A stretch of DNA of 10,144 nucleotides from Candidatus Halomonas stercoripullorum (lineage in GTDB: Bacteria; Pseudomonadota; Gammaproteobacteria; Pseudomonadales; Halomonadaceae), in NCBI GenBank assembly GCA_019114645.1, contig DXFC01000176.1, positions 1-10,144 on the forward strand, written 5' to 3'. The notes under the pieces are model-generated. The model did no database searches. It saw nothing but the letters and a program-made list of their open reading frames with translations, and had not been told where the DNA came from. Position numbers and translations under genes: made by a program. Shown piece after piece: positions 1-6,501 of this stretch (the first letter of the stretch is position 1; the number at the start of each line of letters is the position of its first letter).

Positions 1-170
1 GAACTCACGACAATCTCCCAGTACAACGGGCCGTCAAACAGCCCTGCTCAGCAATCGGTTACCGCACCGGACTCGGTTACGGCCGCTAGAAGCTCTTGCC
101 TCCATCATAAAGCACCCAGCGGGACAGGAGAAATCGGAGCCATTGACGCAGCAGCCTGAACCGCTGACTC

Positions 171-179
171 TGGTACACT
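171..179 (+). promoter_or_regulatory. Candidate extended -10 promoter element for the argH operon
   Basis: The sequence TGGTACACT fits an extended -10 element (TG, one base, then a TATAAT-like hexamer). It lies 77 bases before the chosen argH start, which would give a leader of about 70 nt. No convincing -35 box sits 16-18 bp upstream. The TTGACG at 143-148 is 25 bp away, which is too far for a normal sigma-70 pair. The same nine bases appear on the minus strand upstream of engB (6360-6368). The call is motif matching only. Confidence 0.35.
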
Positions 180-256
180 GCATCTACTTATTACTGCCGT
201 TATCATGCGGCATTTCGTCAACGCTACAGCATGCAATACGCAGGATGCCCACGCCG

Positions 257-1675
257 ATGAGCTCGAGTTCCTCCAACCCCGGCACCAACCAGTCCTGGGG
301 CGGTCGTTTCAGCGAACCGACCGACGCCTTTGTCGAACGCTTCACCGCCTCGGTCGATTTCGATCAACGCCTTGCCCTGCAAGATATTCAGGGGTCCGTC
401 GCCCACGCCACCATGCTGGCCCGGGTAGGCGTACTGACCGACACCGAGCGCGACGCCATCATCGCGGGTCTCGACGAGATCCGTGGCGAAATTCAGCGGG
501 GCGAGTTCCAGTGGTCGGTACAGCTTGAAGATGTACACATGAACATCGAGGCGCGGCTGACCGAAAAGATCGGCATTACCGGCAAGAAACTGCACACCGG
601 CCGCTCGCGCAACGACCAGGTAGCGACGGATATCCGCCTCTTCCTGCGCGATGAGATCGATGTGGTCGAGGCCGAGCTCAAGCGCTTGCGTGAGGGCTTG
701 ATTGCCCTTGCCGAGCGTGAAGCCGATACCATCATGCCCGGCTTTACCCACCTGCAGACAGCCCAGCCGGTCACGTTTGGCCACCACCTGCTGGCCTGGC
801 AGGAGATGCTCGCCCGTGACCACGAGCGACTGCTTGACTGCCGCAAGCGCGTCAATGTGATGCCGCTGGGAGCGGCGGCCCTGGCCGGCACCACGTATCC
901 CATTGATCGCCATGTGACCGCCGAGCTGCTGGGTTTCGAGCGCCCCGCCGAGAACTCGCTGGACGCCGTGAGCGACCGTGACTTTGCCATTGAATTCGCC
1001 AGCTTCGCCAGCATCCTGCTGATGCATCTGTCGCGCATGAGTGAAGAGCTGGTGCTGTGGACCAGCGCCCAGTTCGACTTCATCGACCTGCCCGACCGCT
1101 TCTGCACCGGCAGTTCGATCATGCCGCAGAAGAAAAACCCTGACGTGCCCGAACTGGTACGTGGCAAGACCGGGCGGGTCTACGGCCACCTGATGGGTCT
1201 GCTGACGTTGATGAAGTCCCAGCCCCTGGCCTACAACAAGGACAACCAGGAGGACAAGGAGCCGCTGTTCGACACTCTCGATACCGTGCGTGACTGTCTC
1301 AAGGCGTTCGCCGACATGGTGCCGGCTATCGAAGCGCGTAAAGCAAGCATGTACGAAGCCGCCCGGCGGGGCTTTTCCACCGCCACCGACCTGGCCGACT
1401 ACCTGGTGCGCCGCGGCGTGGCCTTCCGCGATGCCCACGAAATTGTGGGCCAGTCTGTCGCCTTTGGCCTGCGTGAGGGCAAGGACCTCTCCGAGATGAC
1501 CCTCGACGAGTTGCACCAGTTCTCCAACGTCATCGAAGCCGACGTATTTGACGTCTTGACCCTGGAGGGCTCGGTGGCGGCCCGCAACCACATCGGTGGC
1601 ACCGCTCCGGACCAGGTGCGCGCCGCCGCCCAACGCGCCCGCGACGCCCTGGCCGCCCTGGAGCAGCACTCATGA
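257..1675 (+). CDS. argH: Argininosuccinate lyase (ArgH)
   Basis: ArgH is a cytoplasmic homotetramer that splits argininosuccinate into arginine and fumarate, the last step of arginine synthesis. The 472-residue product has the fumarase/aspartase superfamily signatures in order: HTGRSRNDQ at about 113-121, THLQTAQP at 164-171, and the signature loop GSSIMPQKKNP at 285-295 carrying the catalytic serine. The body is collinear with the family, whose usual length is about 460. The reading frame stays open upstream to a TTG at 143, but that extension is not ArgH-like. I chose ATG 257, which gives a short Ser-rich N-terminus before WGGRFSEPTD. ATG 245 is the alternative. Neither has a well-spaced Shine-Dalgarno: an AGGA at 242-245 is about 11 nt before 257. 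The stop codon overlaps the lptM start, so the gene probably heads the operon. In Pseudomonas argH sits elsewhere, beside algZ/algR. Confidence 0.97.
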   Translation: MSSSSSNPGTNQSWGGRFSEPTDAFVERFTASVDFDQRLALQDIQGSVAHATMLARVGVLTDTERDAIIAGLDEIRGEIQRGEFQWSVQLEDVHMNIEARLTEKIGITGKKLHTGRSRNDQVATDIRLFLRDEIDVVEAELKRLREGLIALAEREADTIMPGFTHLQTAQPVTFGHHLLAWQEMLARDHERLLDCRKRVNVMPLGAAALAGTTYPIDRHVTAELLGFERPAENSLDAVSDRDFAIEFASFASILLMHLSRMSEELVLWTSAQFDFIDLPDRFCTGSSIMPQKKNPDVPELVRGKTGRVYGHLMGLLTLMKSQPLAYNKDNQEDKEPLFDTLDTVRDCLKAFADMVPAIEARKASMYEAARRGFSTATDLADYLVRRGVAFRDAHEIVGQSVAFGLREGKDLSEMTLDELHQFSNVIEADVFDVLTLEGSVAARNHIGGTAPDQVRAAAQRARDALAALEQHS

Positions 1676-1851
1676 CACCTGCGCTGTTGAAGACAGTGGG
1701 CCCCTTGGCCCTGGTCTTACTGCTGGCCGGCTGCGGGCAGAAGGGGCCGCTCTATCTGCCGGATGACGAAGCTGCCGCGGAACGCTATGGCAGCCGTCCC
1801 ACCTCGCAGCAGGAGCCCGCTACCGACGCCACCGAGGAGGACACAAACTGA
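1672..1851 (+). CDS. lptM: LPS translocon maturation chaperone LptM (YifL-type small lipoprotein)
   Basis: This 59-residue gene encodes a small outer-membrane lipoprotein. A short N-terminus leads into a hydrophobic stretch (residues 11-19) and the lipobox LAGC, so Cys21 should be lipidated after signal peptidase II cleavage. Next comes the family hallmark CGQKGPLYLP (21-30), followed by an acidic, low-complexity tail. In E. coli LptM (formerly YifL) binds the LptD/LptE translocon and helps LptD form its native disulfides. The ATG overlaps the argH stop (ATGA, 4 bp), and lysA starts two bases after its TGA, so translation is probably coupled. The E. coli order is yifL-dapF-yigA-xerC and the Pseudomonas order is lppL-lysA-dapF, so the position is conserved. 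A functional link to dsbA at 7321 is possible because LptD needs disulfides, but that is inference. Confidence 0.93.
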   Translation: MTPALLKTVGPLALVLLLAGCGQKGPLYLPDDEAAAERYGSRPTSQQEPATDATEEDTN

Positions 1852-1853
1852 CC

Positions 1854-3143
1854 ATGAATCACTTCGAATACCGTGATGGCGTACTCCATGGTGAAAACGT
1901 CTCGCTGGCGCAGGTAGCGGCTGAAATCGGCACGCCCTGCTACGTGTACTCGCGGGCGGCCCTGACCCACCATTATCGTGCCTATACCGAGGCATTAGGC
2001 AGCCACCCCCACCTGATCTGCTATGCGGTGAAGGCCAACTCCAACCTGGCGGTGCTGAATCTGCTGGCGCGTCTGGGCGCGGGCTTCGATATCGTTTCGG
2101 TGGGTGAGCTGGAGCGTGTGCTGGCCGCCGGTGGGGACCCGGCCAAGGTGGTGTTCTCCGGTGTTGCCAAGCAAGAGCCGGAAATGGCTCGCGCACTGGA
2201 AGTAGGCATCAAGTGCTTCAACGTCGAGTCGCGCCCCGAGCTTGAGCGCCTCAACGCCGTGGGCGAGCGGCTGGGCAAGGTGGCACCCGTGTCACTGCGG
2301 GTCAACCCCGATGTGGATGCCGGCACCCACCCCTACATCTCCACCGGCCTGAAAGAGAACAAGTTTGGCATTCCGGTCGACGAAGCGCTGGATGTCTACC
2401 AGTTGGCCACCCGGCTACCCTACGTCAGGGTCGTGGGCCTGGATTGCCACATCGGCTCGCAGCTGACCGAGCTTTCGCCCTTCCTCGATGCACTGGAGCG
2501 TCTATTGCTGCTGCTCGACCGCCTGCGTGAGCACGGCATCACGGTGGAACATCTCGACCTCGGTGGTGGCCTGGGTGTCACCTACCGTGATGAACGTCCA
2601 CCCCAGCCCTTCGAGTATGCCGCTGCACTGCTGCAGCGCCTCGCCCAGTGGGAGCACAGCGAAGGGTTGACCCTGCTCTTTGAACCGGGCCGCTCGATCG
2701 CCGCCAATGCCGGCGTACTGTTGACCCGGGTCGAATATCTCAAGCCCGGTGAGACCAAAAACTTCGCCATCGTCGACGCCGGCATGAACGATCTGATTCG
2801 TCCCTCGCTCTACCAGGCCTGGCAGGCCATTGTGCCCGTCGATACCCACACAGAGCACGAACAGGCGACCTATGACATCGTCGGCCCGGTGTGTGAAACC
2901 GGCGACTTCCTCGGCAAGGAGCGTGAACTGGCGCTGGGGGCCGGTGACCTGCTGGCGGTACGCTCGGCCGGCGCCTACGGTTTCGTCATGGCATCGAATT
3001 ATAATAGCCGGCCCCGCCCCGCCGAGGTGATGGTGGACGGCGATACGTTTCACGTAGTGCGTCAACGCGAAACCCTGGAGTCGCTATGGGCCGGCGAAGC
3101 GCTACTGCCTGCCGCAGGGCCAGGAGAAGGAGAGTCCCGCTGA
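1854..3143 (+). CDS. lysA: Diaminopimelate decarboxylase (LysA)
   Basis: LysA is a PLP-dependent fold-type III (alanine-racemase-like) enzyme that decarboxylates meso-diaminopimelate to L-lysine in the cytosol. The 429-residue product has the expected landmarks: YAVKANSN with the PLP lysine at K60, HIGSQ at 199-203, the phosphate-binding GGGLG at 237-241, EPGR at 277-280, CETGD with the inter-subunit active-site cysteine at 347, and YNSRPRP at 383-389. The length is normal for the family. The ATG lies two bases after the lptM stop. A GAGGAGG at 1834-1840 is 13 nt away, a rather long spacing, so coupling to lptM may help initiation. The last base of its stop is the first base of the dapF start. 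Pairing with dapF places the enzyme that makes meso-DAP next to the one that consumes it. Confidence 0.98.
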   Translation: MNHFEYRDGVLHGENVSLAQVAAEIGTPCYVYSRAALTHHYRAYTEALGSHPHLICYAVKANSNLAVLNLLARLGAGFDIVSVGELERVLAAGGDPAKVVFSGVAKQEPEMARALEVGIKCFNVESRPELERLNAVGERLGKVAPVSLRVNPDVDAGTHPYISTGLKENKFGIPVDEALDVYQLATRLPYVRVVGLDCHIGSQLTELSPFLDALERLLLLLDRLREHGITVEHLDLGGGLGVTYRDERPPQPFEYAAALLQRLAQWEHSEGLTLLFEPGRSIAANAGVLLTRVEYLKPGETKNFAIVDAGMNDLIRPSLYQAWQAIVPVDTHTEHEQATYDIVGPVCETGDFLGKERELALGAGDLLAVRSAGAYGFVMASNYNSRPRPAEVMVDGDTFHVVRQRETLESLWAGEALLPAAGPGEGESR

Positions 3144-3976
3144 TGCTGCTGCACTTCACCAAGATGCATGGCCTCGGCAACGATTTCATGGTGGTCGACC
3201 TGATCACCCAGCGGGCCCGGCTACGCGAAGAGCAGATTTGCCAGCTGGCCGACCGCCGCTTCGGTGTGGGTTTTGATCAACTGCTGGTCGTTGAGCCGCC
3301 ACGCGACCCGGACATGGATTTCCGCTACCGGATTTTCAATGCCGACGGCAGTGAAGTGGAGAACTGCGGTAATGGTGCGCGCTGTTTCGCCCGTTTCGTA
3401 CATGATCAGCGCCTGACGCATAAACATGAGATTCAGGTGGAAACTGCCGGCGGTCCACTGACACTGGTGGTGCGGGAAGACAAGCAAGTGACGGTGAACA
3501 TGGGCATACCGCGCTTTGCTCCGGCAGCGTTGCCATTTGAGGCGGAAGTGGATCAGCCTCTGCATCAGCTGGATGTCGAGGGCACAATCTATCCCATCAG
3601 TACCGTTTCCATGGGTAACCCCCATGCGGTACTACGGGTGAATGATATCGACAGTGCACCGGTCGAGCAGTTGGGGCCGCGTATTGAACACCACCCACGC
3701 TTTCCGCGCCGGGTCAACGTGGGTTTCATGCAGCGGCTCTCGGCCCATGAGATTCGCCTGCGTGTACACGAGCGGGGCAGCGGTGAAACCCTGGCCTGCG
3801 GCACGGGCGCTTGTGCGGCGGTCGCCTGCGGCATTCGCCAAGGGTTCTTGCAAAGCCCGGTAACGGTGCATTTGCGCGGCGGTACCCTGCAAATCGATTG
3901 GCCACATGCCGAAGCGCCTCTATTGATGACAGGCCCTGCCGAACGAGTCTACGACGGGCGCATCGTGCTTGCCTGA
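3143..3976 (+). CDS. dapF: Diaminopimelate epimerase (DapF)
   Basis: DapF is a cofactor-independent epimerase that converts LL- to meso-diaminopimelate, the precursor of both lysine and peptidoglycan. The 277-residue product begins with the typical MLLHFTKMHGLGNDF. It has both catalytic cysteines: Cys75 in NADGSEVENCGNGAR and Cys219 in GSGETLACGTGAC. The length matches the usual 274-276. The start at 3143 shares one base with the lysA stop (TGATG), and AAGGAG at 3127-3132 provides a ribosome site 10 nt upstream. The open frame extends back to 3086, but that part lies inside lysA and is not DapF-like. The dapF-DUF484-xerC order is conserved in gammaproteobacteria. Confidence 0.98.
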   Translation: MLLHFTKMHGLGNDFMVVDLITQRARLREEQICQLADRRFGVGFDQLLVVEPPRDPDMDFRYRIFNADGSEVENCGNGARCFARFVHDQRLTHKHEIQVETAGGPLTLVVREDKQVTVNMGIPRFAPAALPFEAEVDQPLHQLDVEGTIYPISTVSMGNPHAVLRVNDIDSAPVEQLGPRIEHHPRFPRRVNVGFMQRLSAHEIRLRVHERGSGETLACGTGACAAVACGIRQGFLQSPVTVHLRGGTLQIDWPHAEAPLLMTGPAERVYDGRIVLA

Positions 3977-3987
3977 AGAACCCAATC

Positions 3988-3993
3988 AAGGAG
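3988..3993 (+). promoter_or_regulatory. Ribosome binding site for the DUF484 gene
   Basis: AAGGAG lies 6 nt before ATG 4000 and fixes that start. The reading frame is open far upstream inside dapF, to 3811, so length alone would give the wrong start. An out-of-frame ATG at 3996 is not used. Confidence 0.75.
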
Positions 3994-3999
3994 TCATGC

Positions 4000-4734
4000 A
4001 TGACCCGAGCAGTCCCCGAACCGCGCAAGACCCTCGACCCCGACCGGGTAGCCGAGTGGCTGGCCCGGCATCCCGACTTTTTTGTCGGCCGCGAGGGGCT
4101 GTTGCAGCAACTCAAGGTGCCCCATCCCGAAGCGCGGGGCACCACCTCCCTGCTGGAGCGTCTGGTGCACGACCTGCGCCAGCGCGCCGAGCAAGCTGAA
4201 TCACGACTCGAGCACTTGCTGGAGTCGGCTCGTCACAACGAAGTGCAGTATCGACGCATTCGCGCACTGGTACTGGCACTAGTGGAAGCGGAAGACGCCG
4301 ATGCCCTGAGCCAGGCTCTGGCTACGCAGATGGCCGAACATTTTCAGGTACCGGCGATAGCGCTATGGTGCCCAGACAAGCTCACCGACAGTGAGCCGCT
4401 GCCACCCCAGCCACCACGCCATGTACTTGATGAACATGCCGGGGCGCGCCTGGCGGCGCTGCTTGATGGCCGCAACAGCCGTTGCACGCGACTGAGCCCC
4501 ACCGACTGGAGCCGCTTGCTGCCCCACGCGCAACCGCTGAACCAAACCGGCTCTTGCGCACTGGCACGGTTAACCCTGGGCGAGCCGATGGGCTATCTGG
4601 TCCTGGCCAGCTCCAATCCCGAACACTTCCGCGCCAGCATGGACACGCTATTCACCGAGTATGTCAGTGATGTACTGGCCAGACTGCTGCTGCGCCATTC
4701 TCGCACATCAGAGCAACCCTCGGCCCATGCCTGA
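4000..4734 (+). CDS. DUF484 family protein (YigA-like), function unknown
   Basis: The 244-residue product matches the DUF484 family, whose E. coli member is yigA between dapF and xerC. It starts with the family-typical segment in which the protein ends a short helix with WLARHPDFF (20-28). A predicted coiled coil covers about 50-90 (LLERLVHDLRQRAEQAE and following). The C-terminal part, about 95-230, looks like a GAF-type alpha/beta domain (for example VPAIALWC at 117-124 and GYLVLASS at 198-205). There is no signal peptide or membrane segment, so it should be cytoplasmic. Its molecular role is not established. It lies 23 nt after dapF and overlaps xerC by 8 nt, which implies translational coupling with the recombinase. 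A part in XerC function or regulation is guilt by association only. Confidence 0.9.
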   Translation: MTRAVPEPRKTLDPDRVAEWLARHPDFFVGREGLLQQLKVPHPEARGTTSLLERLVHDLRQRAEQAESRLEHLLESARHNEVQYRRIRALVLALVEAEDADALSQALATQMAEHFQVPAIALWCPDKLTDSEPLPPQPPRHVLDEHAGARLAALLDGRNSRCTRLSPTDWSRLLPHAQPLNQTGSCALARLTLGEPMGYLVLASSNPEHFRASMDTLFTEYVSDVLARLLLRHSRTSEQPSAHA

Positions 4735-5641
4735 TATCCCGCTGCGCCAGCAGCTGGCGGACTGCCTGGCCGCCCTGGCCGCTGTCGCCAGCCCGGCGAC
4801 CGTGAGTGCCTATACGAGGGATCTTGAGGCGCTGGCGCAATTTGCCGAGCGCCAGGATATCGATGATGCAAGCCAACTTGATGCCGCCCTGTTGCGTCGT
4901 TTTCTCGGCGCCGAACGCAGCCGCGGCCTGGCACCACGCAGTCTGGCTCGACGGCGCGCCGCCATCTCTCACTTCGCCACCTTCCTGGTATCGGCAGGAA
5001 TACTGAGCCATAACCCTGCCGAACTGGTGCCCACCCCCCGCCAACCGAAGCACCTGCCCAAACCGCTGGACGTGGATCAGCTCGCACAACTGCTCGATAC
5101 ACCCCATGACGACTCACCGCTGGCACGACGCGACCAGGCCATGCTGGAGCTGTTCTACTCCAGCGGCCTGCGCCTGGCCGAGCTGACCGGTCTCAACCTC
5201 GCTGACCTGGAACCACGTCGCGTGCGGGTGATGGGCAAGGGTGGCAAGCCGCGCCAGGTGCCGGTAGGACGTAGTGCCCAGCGCGCCCTGGCGGCGTGGC
5301 TAGCGTGTCGGGCAGCTCTGGCCAAGCCCGACGAGACAGCGCTGTTCGTTGGCCTGCGTGGCGCACGCCTCGGGCATCGCGCCATTCAGAAGCGCTTAAG
5401 GGATGTGGCGCGTTGTCGCGGCCTGCCCGAACACTTGCACCCCCACCGCCTGCGCCACTCTTTCGCCAGCCATTTACTGGAATCGAGCCAGGATTTACGG
5501 GCAGTGCAGGAGTTGCTGGGACACGCCAACCTCTCCACGACACAGGTCTATACCCAGCTCGACTGGCAACACCTGGCAGCTACCTATGATGCGGCGCACC
5601 CGCGGGCGCGCCGCCATCAGACGGGACCGGACGACGCTTGA
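4727..5641 (+). CDS. xerC: Tyrosine recombinase XerC
   Basis: XerC acts with XerD and FtsK at dif to resolve chromosome dimers at the division septum. The 304-residue product has an N-terminal SAM-like core-binding domain (about 1-100) and a catalytic domain (about 110-290). All six active-site residues are visible: R149 in SSGLRLAELTG, K171 in VMGKGGK, H240 and R243 in HPHRLRHS, H266 in LGHANLSTTQ, and the nucleophile Y275. E. coli XerC has R148, K172, H240, R243, H266 and Y275, so the match is very close. Start 4727 gives the usual N-terminus but has only a poor Shine-Dalgarno; the 8-nt overlap with the DUF484 gene suggests coupling. The basic tail runs past the stop of the opposing engB gene. 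In E. coli and Pseudomonas a HAD phosphatase gene (yigB) follows xerC; here it is absent. XerD or an integron/phage integrase is less likely given the dapF-DUF484 context. Confidence 0.96.
   Translation: MPDIPLRQQLADCLAALAAVASPATVSAYTRDLEALAQFAERQDIDDASQLDAALLRRFLGAERSRGLAPRSLARRRAAISHFATFLVSAGILSHNPAELVPTPRQPKHLPKPLDVDQLAQLLDTPHDDSPLARRDQAMLELFYSSGLRLAELTGLNLADLEPRRVRVMGKGGKPRQVPVGRSAQRALAAWLACRAALAKPDETALFVGLRGARLGHRAIQKRLRDVARCRGLPEHLHPHRLRHSFASHLLESSQDLRAVQELLGHANLSTTQVYTQLDWQHLAATYDAAHPRARRHQTGPDDA
5591..5614. repeat. GC-rich inverted repeat at the convergent xerC/engB ends
   Basis: GCGGCGC (5591-5597) is the exact reverse complement of GCGCCGC (5608-5614). Between them lies CCCGCGGG, which extends the stem after one A-C mismatch. 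The hairpin is inside the last codons of xerC and begins 2 bases past the engB stop in engB's direction. No T tract follows on either strand, so it is not a classic intrinsic terminator. It could stall polymerase or protect a 3' end. GC-rich coding sequence often gives such repeats by chance, so its function is uncertain. Confidence 0.4.
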
Positions 5642-6255
5642 TCGGCTTCCGGCGCACCCAGCCAAATATCCAGTTGTGCACAAGCGGCATCGATACCCTG
5701 GCGCTTGAGTGACGAAAACAGCTGAACGGTAACCAGATCCTCCCATTCGCGCAGCTGATTGCGTACCTGCTGCAGGGCGCTCTTGGCCGCACCGGATTTA
5801 AGCTTGTCGGCCTTGGTCAGCAGGATATGTACCGGCATGTTCTGCTCATCGGCCCAGCCCAGCAGGGTCTGATCGAACTCGGTCAATGGATGGCGCACGT
5901 CCATGACCAGCACCAGGCCACGCAAGGATCGCCGGCCACGCAGGTAGTCAGCCAGGTGATACTGCCATTCACGTTTGACCGCCTCGGGCACCTTGGCGTA
6001 ACCATAGCCGGGCAGATCGACCAGACGCCGCGTCGTATCGTCGCCCAGGCTGAAGAAGTTGATCAACTGCGTACGGCCTGGCGTGCGCGACGTGCGCGCC
6101 AGCGACTTCTGTTGCGTCAACGTATTGATCGCGCTGGATTTCCCCGCATTGGAGCGCCCGGCAAAGGCGACCTCGGCGCCATGGTCGGGAGGACACTGCA
6201 CCCGCGTGGGCGCACTGGTCAGGAAACGCGCATTCTGGTAAATCAATGGTTTCAT
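5617..6255 (-). CDS. engB: Ribosome biogenesis GTP-binding protein EngB (YihA/YsxC)
   Basis: EngB is an essential TrmE-Era-EngA-EngB family GTPase that helps assemble the large ribosomal subunit. The 212-residue product has all G motifs: G1 GRSNAGKSS at 33-41, the G2 threonine in TPGRT at about 58-62, G3 DLPG at 80-83, G4 TKAD at 147-150, and G5 SSLK at 181-184. The length is typical. I chose ATG 6255 (MKPLIYQNARFLTSAP), which aligns with the E. coli start; an in-frame TTG at 6285 would add 10 residues and is less likely. The ribosome site before 6255 is weak (AAGG, close). The 3' end overlaps xerC by 25 bp on the opposite strand. In Pseudomonas engB also neighbours cytochrome c4, dsbA and an EEP-family gene, so it belongs to the right-hand cluster. 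Confidence 0.97.
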   Translation of the reverse strand: MKPLIYQNARFLTSAPTRVQCPPDHGAEVAFAGRSNAGKSSAINTLTQQKSLARTSRTPGRTQLINFFSLGDDTTRRLVDLPGYGYAKVPEAVKREWQYHLADYLRGRRSLRGLVLVMDVRHPLTEFDQTLLGWADEQNMPVHILLTKADKLKSGAAKSALQQVRNQLREWEDLVTVQLFSSLKRQGIDAACAQLDIWLGAPEADQASSGPV

Positions 6256-6321
6256 AGCCTTGGTTTCCAAACTCTGTGTACCCAAAAATTGACCTGCATT
6301 CCCGATACCGGCTTGTTTCGT

Positions 6322-6327
6322 TATAAT
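6322..6327 (+). promoter_or_regulatory. Candidate -10 box for the cytochrome c4 gene
   Basis: A perfect TATAAT lies in the engB-cytochrome c4 intergenic region. The best hexamer 17 bp upstream (TTCCCG, 6299-6304) is a weak -35. A better TTGACC at 6289-6294 is 27 bp away, too far to pair. Transcription from here would give a leader of about 170 nt before the ATG at 6502. The central TTATAA is palindromic, so minus-strand activity cannot be excluded. Confidence 0.4.
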
Positions 6328-6359
6328 GCAGTGTCTTTTGTCTGCGACCTGGGCGCGCT

Positions 6360-6368
6360 AGTGTACCA
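6360..6368 (-). promoter_or_regulatory. Candidate extended -10 promoter element for engB
   Basis: On the minus strand these bases read TGGTACACT, an extended -10 pattern identical to the one upstream of argH. It points toward engB, about 105 bp before its start. No good -35 is visible. It lies inside the region that would be the cytochrome c4 leader, so the two divergent transcripts would overlap at their 5' ends. Confidence 0.3.
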
Positions 6369-6501
6369 TCGTGCTCTCGCCAACAGCGAACCACCTAAGT
6401 ACCGCTGTGGCTGCGGAGCAAGGCCGGCTTGGGTCTGCGCGACCCGAACAGCTCCCAGGATGCGTACCGGTTCCACCCATTAACGGCATAGTGAAACAGC
6501 G

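Noticed and set aside
143..256. Upstream extension of argH from TTG 143
   Set aside because: The extra residues are not part of any ArgH, the region holds a likely promoter element, and starts at 245 or 257 give a family-like N-terminus.
224..1669. Long minus-strand open frame (481 codons) opposite argH
   Set aside because: It mirrors argH along its whole length, as happens in GC-rich genes with strong third-position bias. Its translation has no recognisable domain, and argH is unmistakable on the plus strand.
2502..3065. Minus-strand frame opposite lysA
   Set aside because: It is a codon-bias shadow of lysA with no recognisable domain or ribosome site.
3811..3999. N-terminal extension of the DUF484 gene into dapF
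   Set aside because: It lies inside dapF coding sequence, whereas AAGGAG at 3988-3993 points to ATG 4000.
4727..5641. XerC as a sign of a mobile element, integron or phage insertion
   Set aside because: The dapF-DUF484-xerC order and the residue-for-residue match to chromosomal XerC mark it as the housekeeping gene. No attachment site, cassette array or cargo genes are present.
6057..6068. Palindrome AGTTGATCAACT resembling an Anr/FNR-type half-site pair
   Set aside because: It lies inside the conserved engB coding sequence (the QLINFF region), about 430 bp from the cytochrome c4 start, and lacks the 4-base gap of an FNR/Anr box.
5827..6483. Plus-strand 218-codon frame opposite engB reaching into the intergenic region
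   Set aside because: Most of it is the complement of engB with its intact G motifs. The remainder shows no motif, and the start lies within engB.
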